Shown here: positions 61,001 through 64,000 of the stretch, one piece after another
Position numbering within the stretch: the stretch's first letter is position 1
Layout of the letters: each line of letters begins with the position of its first letter
From: Trileptium ribeirensis
Taxonomy: Eukaryota > Nematoda > Enoplea > Enoplida > Thoracostomopsidae
Length of the DNA stretch: 64,000 nucleotides
Direction of reading: 5' to 3'
NCBI GenBank assembly: GCA_030248225.1
Contig: JASANE010024835.1
Location: 1-64,000 of the forward strand
Position numbers and translations under genes: made by a program
Notes under the pieces: model-generated
Seen by the model: only the letters and a program-made list of their open reading frames with translations
What the model was told of the DNA's origin: nothing
Databases searched by the model: none

Positions 61001-63182
61001 ACAACGTTATAATTAACACGGAGTTTGCATATTTTTTTGGTTGCATCCGTGCAAACCTTAGCAATTTAGCTTTACATTAGCGCACTATTATTTCGATTGT
61101 AAAGTTGAGTTTACATACAGCAAAAACATTTTTTGGTGGTACGTAAGTAAACATCAAAATGAACGCGCAGCCCAGAAGAATTATTTATAGTGGCTTTCTT
61201 CTGTTGTAATTTTGACGCAAAATCTTCTCCCGTGGTAGACATATAAATTCGAAAATTTTCTGTATACTGCGTGTGATTATGGTTGCAAGCTTCGCCGTTA
61301 TGTTACAAGATCAGCACTATGGCTTCAGCGGCGTCATTATTTTTTCAACTCATTTGCTAATGGTGACTCAGCAATCAATCGAAATTTCATTTAATCGCAA
61401 TCAATCGAAATTCCGTATAATCGAAATTAGTCGACATTTTATAAGCTTGAAATTTATTTTAATTGTGTCAGAATCGGTACCGACGTAATTTTCGTTTAAC
61501 CCAAATCATTCCAAATTTCGTTTAATTGAAATCGATCGAATTGTCTTTCGATTTCCATCGATTATTTTGCGCGTATTTCTGAGCGTGACTATACCATATT
61601 CATGTACTTTATAAGTACTAGTCATAATTGACCGCTGCTCGCTTGCTGTTAGCTCACTCGTAAGGCGATAGTCAAATGTGGCTAGTACCACAGGTTGTGT
61701 ATGCTTTGCTACGTGTGTCAACGACACCGTAAGGCATACATGCCGGCATGGGGGGTAACCCCCCTGAGGTCCGGACCCCCCTGAGGCCGAAAAGTCCAGG
61801 GGGTTACCCCCCTGGGGTGCTCAGCACCCTCCCCCCGGGGGGCAGCAGCCCAACACAGTACACTCTGTTACGGTAGACACTGTGTTCACTGAATGCATAT
61901 TTCACAAATAACTTCAAAAAGCTACCGCGCTGTTTTCATGTTATGAATATCTATTGCCAATTTTAAAAAACTACTTTGCTTTCTTTTAATGAAGGTTATT
62001 CGTGCTGGAACATATTCTGAATTCTGTTGCTAATCTAGCATGATTTTTCAGCTCTGAAACAGGCATGTATATACAAATAATAGTTTGAAATATACCGGGG
62101 AAGACAACTTTCAACCAAAAAATTTTCTAACAGAGACAGCTAAATCAACAAGTGTCTTTGATTGTCCTAACGAGCGTTCTGGGACCGAATCGGCACCAGT
62201 TTAGGCAGAGATAGATTAAAATAACTGAAAGAATTACTGTAGATCAACAAATACGGCGAAGAAAACGTGCGCAATGTGCGCCTTCGCGTTTCTTGCGGTG
62301 CATGTAGACAAACTGAACACGTAGGTGAAAAATATACATCCGACGATCAAAAAAAACAGGTCCTCACGAGACTGACCCCCCTAGACAAATTTGGCCGGCC
62401 TGGGGGGTTACCCCCCTGAGATGGCCGCGACCCCCCCCCCCAAAACAAATAGTGTTGTTGTATATTATGGCAGAACAATCTTAATTATCGAAGAAAAATA
62501 CCAAGCCGATTTCAAGAAGCCACACTGTATCAGATCCAAACAACCCCTTTACTGAAAGACTTGACTTAATTGAAGCACTAATGGTTGTTTGTCGCAATCG
62601 TTACTGTGTTGAACAATTTGCCAACTACTACATTTTCAGGTGCACGGTGTTGGTGTTATTTCAGTTACACAACAATAAAAATTTCAAATTCTTGCGGCGT
62701 TGTTTTGTGAAAATAACGCACTGCCTATTGATCTCTTGTTCTAGAGCCTACTGGTTATACTTACTAAGCAATAGTCGGAGAATATATTGTGTGCATATTC
62801 ATGGACTCAAGCAGATCCGGATGGACGCAGCTGCGTCTATTCGGTTAACATGATTAGCCCCAATACTTGCGAAGAAACAACAGCGCTTGCTGAAAAATGA
62901 TTTGTCGAACTCATCGAAACAATAAATTATCGTTCCAAAATAGAATTTTATTAATTTTGACACTTAATGAATGTCGAGTGAGCCACTGGCAAAGTTAAAA
63001 TCTTAAACTTAATAATTTTTAATATTCATCCTTATAAATATTCCAGGTTAGCCTTGTCGCTGTTGAGCTGGATCCAGAAATAGTTTCAGTTGCCAAACAA
63101 TACTTTGAATTAGTGGAAAATGACAAGCATACAGTAGTTGTCGCCGATGGTGTTACTTATCTAACCGATGCAGCGAATGCTG
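21952..63182 (+). CDS. METTL13: METTL13-like eEF1A methyltransferase, multi-exon, partial
   Basis: METTL13 (eEF1A-KNMT) has two seven-beta-strand methyltransferase domains; in human the N-terminal one methylates eEF1A Lys55 and the C-terminal one the eEF1A N-terminus. Fourteen candidate exons (listed separately), all on the plus strand with AG/GT borders, can be joined with compatible phases. The best matches are the segment after the first domain (QYFLRVEEIG to LYLFVATKL), the linker (YEISLVDS, EKEWLFSDTKGR, SGPFLVEDILGE, YRRLLFLDSQNVTQSESKL) and the second domain (GCLVGVGGGG, VAVELDPEIVSVAKQYF, VVVADGVTYL). The first domain is decayed. The first exon(s) and the end of the gene are missing. 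Introns run from 84 bases to nearly 10 kb and hold most of the repeats. Certain for the middle and C-terminal exons, moderate for 27100, 36652, 55340 and 56089. Confidence 0.85.
22560..23025. mobile_element. MITE-like element with G/C-run arms
   Basis: The arms hold AATTCTAGGGGTGGTG blocks on both sides (22610 and 22930) and end in a weak inverted pair, CCAGGGTTTTCGGG on the left and AAAACCCCGGTAT on the right. The interior is AT-rich. It resembles the element at 53050-53536. Borders are approximate. Confidence 0.5.
23506..23670 (+). CDS. METTL13: METTL13-like exon b (altered SAM-binding region)
   Basis: Acceptor TTGCTTCAG, donor GAA|GTAAGT, 165 bases, phase 0 to 0. It reads MRTDMTTAEIARHLYSDGYR and then NLTVIN, aligning with ELSEQLYDVGYRDIVNID of human METTL13. 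Where family members have the glycine loop (GCGNS) just before this, the joined exons give LLMRTDMTT with no glycine. The rest of the exon (IDDFKKAVGQDQIVTLPIPS) is poorly conserved. Confidence 0.75.
23942..24363. mobile_element. MITE of the TGGSCTCTCCA family
   Basis: Begins TGGCCTCTCCAAATTGGG and ends CAGCGAATTGGAAGGCCA, an imperfect inverted pair. The right half shares the AAATTTCAGCGAATTGGA motif with related elements at 27717-28050, 38638-39098 and 41283-41647. Confidence 0.6.
24415..25560 (+). mobile_element. Repeat family R1, copy 2, with internal ~175-bp tandem units
   Basis: Begins GCTGAGCGAATCGAGCGG and ends near CATGCTCGCTCTGTTTCAC. After a unique leader it contains three to four degenerate units of about 170-180 bases. 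Each runs GAGTCCA, TATATT(T)CAT, GGGTTT, GTCGACGAA-CCGATTT, TCTTCAGTTGTTTGGT, ATAGGT and GCTGAATAC-ATGGTTTGGTTATCT. The longest and clearest copy of the family. Confidence 0.7.
25760..26175. mobile_element. Probable MITE remnant with GGGCACC/GGCACCC arms
   Basis: Outer blocks GGGTCCCTTGGTTTGGAACT and GGCACCCGTTTTTGCGCCAG surround an AT-rich centre rich in AAAATTT and TTTGT, like other elements of the CAAAATTTT/GGCACC type in this window. The ends are not sharp. Confidence 0.4.
26913..27015 (+). CDS. METTL13: METTL13-like exon c (first-domain motif region)
   Basis: Acceptor AATTTTCAG, donor ATGG|GTATGT, phase 0 to 1. It reads VATPDEMFTAIIDMNITDHV then FENMDINADSRNLM. Spacing from DMN to the LMDA formed with the next exon is within one residue of the human DMT...LDKGTLDA segment. 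The hallmark DKGTLDA is changed to DSRNLMDA. A second good donor (TAT|GTAAGT, 27030) would add five residues but break the LMDA match. Confidence 0.65.
27100..27199 (+). CDS. METTL13: METTL13-like exon d, 3' end uncertain
   Basis: Follows an 84-base intron; acceptor AAAACTAG. In phase with exon c it reads DAGMLIIGADQSNETRIV, lining up with LDAVLTDEEE of the family. The donor is unclear. CG|GTGTAA at 27199 keeps phase with the exon at 36652 but adds about 15 residues compared with human, so an earlier donor or a missed small exon is possible. Confidence 0.45.
27717..28050. mobile_element. 334-bp MITE, TIR TGGGCTCTYCA
   Basis: Starts TGGGCTCTTCA and ends TGGAGAGCCCA, an 11-base inverted repeat with one mismatch. 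Both arms hold CCCCC(T)GGTTC-type and CCCCTGGCAAAAT blocks. No coding capacity. It is the best-defined member of the family also seen at 23942, 38638 and 41283. Confidence 0.75.
28600..36500. other. Long non-coding AT-rich block inside an intron
   Basis: No open frame here resembles a known protein and no exon of the host gene was found. The base style changes inside: many CGTAT/TACCG words at about 29000-29700 and 35000-35750, and TATATAAA-rich sequence at 30650-31550. There are short inverted pairs such as ATTTACCAGTG...CACTGGTAAACT (29938-29978) and AAATTTACCAGAGTTGGTAAATTT (33100-33124). A large non-autonomous retroelement is possible but I could not find LTRs. Confidence 0.45.
36652..36762 (+). 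CDS. METTL13: METTL13-like exon e (end of first domain), donor uncertain
   Basis: Acceptor CTTTTAAACAG. It reads TCEVLEISNVGDYVFWLLML and later ALKCHYFMLSR, aligning with EVGRVLQVGGRYLCISLAQ and LKKAVGHF of human METTL13. The proposed donor CA|GTTATT is weak but gives the right phase and the right spacing to the next exon. Sequence is diverged like the rest of the first domain. Confidence 0.55.
37150..37285 (+). CDS. METTL13: METTL13-like exon f
   Basis: Acceptor ATTTTTCAG, donor ATTG|GTAAGT; 136 bases, ends in phase 0. It reads QYFLRVEEIG then SSHNALGNSSSREF, then LYLFVATKLKLSMSQIL. This matches the last strands of the first domain (MVRVHQV, FAFIMTKF in human). Confidence 0.85.
38638..39098. 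mobile_element. MITE remnant of the TGGGCTCTYCA family
   Basis: Left end TTGGGCCTTTTCACTTGCTTC; right end AAGCGAATGGGTAAGCCAG pairs with it imperfectly. Arms contain GGGGCCCCTGGCA and CACCCCTGGGG. More diverged than the copy at 27717. Confidence 0.5.
39890..40700. other. Non-coding stretch, possibly repeat-derived
   Basis: Includes a CCCCGGGGTAC palindromic patch (40042-40054). No gene is supported. The phrase-like motifs (CATAACTCGGCTACCC, TATGTAACTCAAGCACTC) look like repeat sequence, but no second copy is in this window. Confidence 0.4.
41283..41647 (-). mobile_element. MITE of the TGGGCTCTYCA family, minus orientation
   Basis: The right end reads CCCAATTTGGAGAGCCCA, the reverse complement of the family start TGGGCTCTCCAAATTGGG. 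The left end near 41283 (GGGTGACTCACGCTTTCAC) is more diverged. TGGCAAAATTTTG and GGCAAAATTTTGCC-type blocks are shared with the other members. Confidence 0.55.
41907..42022 (+). CDS. METTL13: METTL13-like exon g
   Basis: Acceptor ATTTTAG, donor ACTAG|GTGAGT, phase 0 to 2. It reads KFEFMHDGQISKFETAGDLI then TAIMGSRNTHILCCRLQT, aligned with FELCAQEQRKPVRLESAERL of the human linker. The donor joins with the next exon to make an Arg codon. Confidence 0.85.
42629..42766 (+). CDS. METTL13: METTL13-like exon h
   Basis: Acceptor ATTATACAG, donor GGTCG|GTAAGT. It reads WVEEEVRLDIFPVTDTLQPT then YEISLVDSKL and YALLIVTPG, matching the human YTLHVVDS...FAIFIIPQGRE segment. Phase 2 at the donor, completed by the T of exon i to give Arg. 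Confidence 0.9.
45500..46060. repeat. Diverged tandem or dispersed repeat in intron
   Basis: ATTTTGGAGAG(T/C)G(A/G)GA-AA(G/C)CT(T)TATG recurs at about 45524 and 45973. A GAGACCAGAAATACACGAT block near 45603 is related to the AAAATACACGAAAATGGT family at 60299. No coding sequence. Confidence 0.45.
47421..47616 (+). CDS. METTL13: METTL13-like exon i
   Basis: Acceptor ATATTTTCAG, donor GAC|GTAAGC. It reads EKEWLFSDTKGRASLAESVG then FARLAVVRIADPRS and HIKSDLNSIAMRFAPKF. This matches the family block ETEWLFGMDEGRKQLAASAGFRRL and the following helix. Confidence 0.93.
48585..48877 (+). mobile_element. 293-bp MITE, TIR CTGGCCTGTCCACAG, copy 1
   Basis: Perfect 15-base terminal inverted repeat: CTGGCCTGTCCACAG on the left and CTGTGGACAGGCCAG on the right. 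G-run arms surround an AT-rich centre (AGCATTATAAATAGTGGTAA). A reverse-oriented copy lies 660 bases downstream. Confidence 0.85.
49541..49826 (-). mobile_element. Second copy of the CTGGCCTGTCCACA MITE, inverted
   Basis: The reverse complement of 48585-48877 along most of its length, including ACATTAATTACCACTATTTA in the middle and TTCGGAAGGTTGTGGACAGG at the end. The left terminus is more diverged. With copy 1 it could form a long hairpin in the transcript. Confidence 0.8.
50655..51850 (+). mobile_element. Repeat family R1, copy 3
   Basis: Same leader (AACGGCGCCAGCGGAGTTTC, later TTTTTATTCGATAGCAAAAG and GAACGCGAACAGCTCCGA) and the same run of ~175-base units, ending ACTAAGCTCGCTCAGTTTTACACTCG as copy 2 does. 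Collinear with 24415-25560. Confidence 0.7.
51997..52204 (+). CDS. METTL13: METTL13-like exon j
   Basis: Acceptor TTATTAAG, proposed donor GGACCAG|GTCTGA. It reads VPYLSPAAEDPVGKRVTVHK then SELSGPFLVEDILGE and YRRLLFLDSQNVTQSESKL, one of the strongest matches (human VPFLSVGGDIG, LSGDYVIEDVQGD, YFRRLIFLSNRNVVQSEARL). The frame stays open to a stop at 52219-52221, so an alternative short isoform ending here is possible. Confidence 0.93.
52385..52810. mobile_element. Repeat family R2, copy 1
   Basis: Contains CTTATTTTGTAGTTCCAAAT, a CGGCAATACTTCAGTGACAA block and, at the right, TATAATTAGAAATTCCGCTC. The same blocks recur in order at 52890-54290. The right end resembles the reverse complement of the R1 leader (GAGCGGAGTTTCCACC), so R1 and R2 may share termini. 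Confidence 0.6.
52890..54290. mobile_element. Repeat family R2, copy 2, interrupted by a MITE
   Basis: Collinear with 52385-52810 on the left (CTTATTTTGTAGTTCCAAAT, GCCGGCAATACTTACGTGAC) up to TCATATAAC at 53049. It resumes after 53536 with AAAACCCAAAGAACTCTTT, matching AAAACCGAAGAACTCTTTG in copy 1. It ends near GGTGGACACTCCGCTCGCTT. The break is exactly where the 53050-53536 element sits. Confidence 0.65.
53050..53536. mobile_element. 487-bp MITE, perfect 16-bp TIR CCGGGGTTATTTTAGA
   Basis: Left CCGGGGTTATTTTAGA, right TCTAAAATAACCCCGG, exact reverse complements. The interior has several ACCCCTTA/TAAGGGGT words, also arranged in inverted pairs. It is nested in R2 copy 2. The open frame 53061-53369 on the minus strand is a by-product. 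Confidence 0.85.
55340..55392 (+). CDS. METTL13: METTL13-like candidate exon k
   Basis: Acceptor GATTTTCACAG, donor CCAA|GTATTT. Joined to exon j it reads V then QMQSETNSLVVGLHGYQ, phase 1 to 0. Sequence similarity is weak, but this part of METTL13 is a variable linker. It bridges j and l in phase, and exons k and l together give nearly the human linker length. Supported by phase and length rather than by motif. Confidence 0.4.
56004..56021. repeat. Isolated piggyBac 3' terminus next to TTAA
   Basis: CTGCTAGCGTCAGT followed by TTAA (56018-56021) is identical to the right end of the piggyBac element at 58708-58725. The matching left end of such an element is not seen upstream, so it is a solo end or a footprint. 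Confidence 0.7.
56089..56218 (+). CDS. METTL13: METTL13-like exon l (entry to second domain)
   Basis: Acceptor TTGTTTCAG, donor GAA|GTAAGT, both strong; open for 43 codons, phase 0 to 1, fitting both neighbours. It reads LFIGIRTVTYNNFRLHISPF and later SSIEFERNQIFGVWPRLAAR. The SSIEFERNQIFGV part lines up with the CCEHHKAMIAGL helix before the second SAM loop. Another frame (with SHHSIVVPALNL) is also open but does not fit the neighbouring phases. The exon lies between two piggyBac termini. Confidence 0.55.
56337..56355. repeat. Junction of two piggyBac-type ends at one TTAA
   Basis: CCTAGCGTCAGT on the left, TTAA at 56352-56355, ACTGACACTAGCAG on the right. The left half resembles the element's own 3' end, so the TTAA has an ITR on each side. 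Confidence 0.7.
56356..58721 (+). mobile_element. piggyBac-type DNA transposon, nearly complete
   Basis: A 2366-bp unit with 14-base terminal inverted repeats: ACTGACACTAGCAG at the left and CTGCTAGCGTCAGT at the right, one mismatch. TTAA flanks both ends (56352-56355 and 58722-58725), the target sequence of piggyBac. It holds one transposase reading in the plus direction, broken internally. Length and organisation are typical of the superfamily. Confidence 0.92.
56713..58441 (+). pseudogene. piggyBac transposase with internal deletion and frameshift
   Basis: piggyBac transposases cut and paste at TTAA using three Asp residues. The first part (56713 to about 57393) has an acidic N-terminus (MSDTETDEF, SDMDSGDEL) and the domain up to RAMSRNKFDAIMQNLR. 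The second part (from about 57410, another frame) resumes at VKYFVPEQIISIDESMVPYY. The stretch normally between them (several dozen residues) is missing and the frame changes. Catalytic Asp are visible in SIDESM, LIFDNLF and GGVDRFDQN. The C-terminus is a cysteine/histidine finger (CAVAGC, YYCEKC, LHPDCFKKYH) ending at 58441. All catalytic residues survive but the protein is broken. Confidence 0.93.
58726..60290. other. Intronic stretch without a supportable gene
   Basis: It contains the perfect palindrome at 59400-59421 and otherwise only short frames without motifs. Confidence 0.5.
59400..59421. repeat. 22-bp perfect palindrome
   Basis: The core ACGTACGCAATTGCGTACGT (59401-59420) is self-complementary and extends by one A/T pair. 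A run of T follows it. It could be a dimeric protein-binding site or a MITE centre. No second copy was noticed. Confidence 0.9.
60250..60600. repeat. ~177-bp repeat family with CCAAAATACACRAAAATGGT
   Basis: TCCAAAATACACGAAAATGG (from 60300) and CCCAAAATACACAAAAATGG (from 60477) start two units 177 bases apart, each followed by TAATAT-(T)CCGCA and a GAGCAAT/GTGCAGTCATTCAT block. Related single units occur near 22490 and 45603. Confidence 0.65.
60807..60883 (+). CDS. METTL13: METTL13-like exon m (SAM loop of second domain)
   Basis: Acceptor TTGTTTCAG, donor GAC|GTAAGT. It reads ENLTGCLVGVGGGGLASYIR then TTYPD, the glycine-rich SAM-binding loop of the second domain (human LLVVGLGGGSLPLFV). Phase 1 to 0; the first codon is completed by exon l. 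Confidence 0.9.
61735..62441. mobile_element. GC-rich MITE-like element, copy 2, inverted and longer
   Basis: Starts CATACATGCCGGCATGGGGGG, the reverse of the right end of copy 1. At 62265-62441 it is the reverse complement of about 40-210 of the window, including GCGTTTCTTGCGGTGCATGT and CCTCACGAGACTGACCCCCC. The middle (about 61870-62260) is absent from copy 1. The terminal ~40 bases at the right are missing or replaced by a C run. Confidence 0.65.
62890..62990. repeat. Diverged copy of the 21507-21645 repeat
   Basis: Shares CGTTCCAAAATAGAATTTTA-TTAATTTT and the flanks TCGAACTCATCGAAAC and GTCGAGTGAGCCACTGGC with the CGCTCG-rich element at 21.5 kb. Confidence 0.5.
63047..63182 (+). CDS. 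METTL13: METTL13-like exon n (second-domain core), last exon in window
   Basis: Acceptor ATATTCCAG, donor GCTG|GTACGT. It reads VSLVAVELDPEIVSVAKQYF, then ELVENDKHTVVVADGVTYLT and DAANA. VELDP provides the acidic residue that binds the SAM ribose; VADGVTYL is the next motif (human CIDAVEIDPSMLEVATQWFGF, VHIADGLDYI). Ends in phase 1, so the gene continues past the window. Confidence 0.92.
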
Positions 63183-63544
63183 GTACGTCATATAATTCTT
63201 CAGTTTGTCTTTTATGCAACGCAAGGTTTGGTCAGTTTGGAAAATCCATGCTTCTCACGCAACGTATTTGTATTTTTGATTTTTTTCAAGAAGTGGCCTT
63301 CGCTTTTCGAAAAACAAAATATGAGTCGGACATAATTGTGGAAGAGCCACTGTTGAACAGTGTTGTGGAACAGTTTCGGATAATACAGAAACAATAGACC
63401 ATGTTCATATTGCGTCCTATCCGATCCGATTTGCACGTGAATTTTATTCACATGGCATCTGTTCCACCACGGCATTATCCTTTTTGTATTAACCGAATCG
63501 GATTCGAGTGTTAAATATATAATATGTATACATATAATCACCTC

Positions 63545-64000
63545 CTGTAATCACCTTGCCCCGGGTCGGGGCGCCAATGCTGCGTTGGTCCTAATTTCGA
63601 GTTTGATCGGTCTTGTGCCGCTTCGCGCAGGATTTCGATGGATCGACTTTGCCAGGCTCGCCATGATACATCCTTGAAGGCACGTTCCATAACCGTTGTC
63701 ACTAGGCGCGTCCAGCTAACGACTGCTCATCCGCGCGGCCTTTTCCATGTTTTGGGTGGCACTGCTAGGAGCACCTTCTTCGGGAGCCTGCTATTTTGCA
63801 TGCGAAAAATGTACCCGAGCCATTTGAGCCGCCACTTTTTGATTTCTGCCTGGAGTTGCGTTCGCTGGCCGCTCATAGCTTTGGTCACATGGTCGAGTCT
63901 AGAAATGCCCAATATTCGTCGCAGACAGGACCGTTCGAATATGTCGAGGGCTTGGTTGTCCTTGGCTTTGACTGACCATGTTTCGGCGCCGTACAGTAAA
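63545..64000 (-). pseudogene. 3' end of an RTE/CR1-like LINE ORF2, fragment
   Basis: From the window edge the minus strand reads LLYGAETWSVKAKDNQALDI, then CLRRILGISRLDHVT, then KKWRLKWLGYIFRMQNSRLP and PPKTWKRPRG. This is the usual C-terminus of endonuclease/RT LINE proteins. After a frame break near 63725 it continues (VMERAFKDVSWRAWQ, REAAQDRSNSK). The upstream RT lies outside the window. The orientation is opposite to the host gene. Confidence 0.88.

Overview
The window is a piece of a repeat-rich, AT-rich animal genome, most likely an invertebrate. There is no dense gene array. One host gene with GT/AG introns up to about 10 kb is seen, surrounded and interrupted by metazoan-type transposable elements (BEL/Pao, piggyBac, a Ginger-like integrase transposon, tRNA-derived SINEs, an RTE/CR1-like LINE and many short non-autonomous elements). 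I cannot name the species.

The host gene runs left to right on the + strand from about 21.95 kb past the right edge. Its exons can be chained by splice sites and phase into a METTL13-like protein (eEF1A lysine and N-terminus methyltransferase, two methyltransferase domains). The first exon(s) and the 3' end are not found. Exons at 21952, 23506, 26913, 27100 and 36652 match the N-terminal domain. Those at 37150, 41907, 42629, 47421 and 51997 match the linker and middle region. Those at 55340, 56089, 60807 and 63047 match the approach to, and core of, the C-terminal domain. The N-terminal domain has lost the glycine SAM loop and most of the DKGTLDA motif. The C-terminal domain keeps GxGGGG, VELDP and the following Asp. 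The gene therefore looks like one live and one decayed catalytic domain.

Layout: 0-9.1 kb is intergenic, with a GC-rich inverted-repeat element (3-399), a 47-bp tandem duplication, a 4.6-kb long-TIR element without a coding region (3321-7921) and two tRNA-SINE copies. 9170-16751 is a complete but decayed BEL/Pao retrotransposon on the minus strand with both LTRs. 17.8-18.7 kb is the first of three copies of a ~1-kb element with an internal ~175-bp tandem repeat (others at 24.4 and 50.7 kb). 18883-21283 is a Ginger-like DNA transposon with terminal inverted repeats, a Gypsy-type integrase and an OTU protease domain. From 21.9 kb on lie the METTL13-like exons, with introns filled by MITE families, a non-coding AT-rich block (28.6-36.5 kb) and a 2.37-kb piggyBac element (56356-58721) with 14-bp ITRs, TTAA flanks and a transposase broken by a deletion/frameshift. 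The right end holds a second, inverted copy of the GC-rich element (61735-62441) and the 3' end of a LINE (63545-64000, minus).

All alignments were done by eye against remembered family motifs. No search was run.
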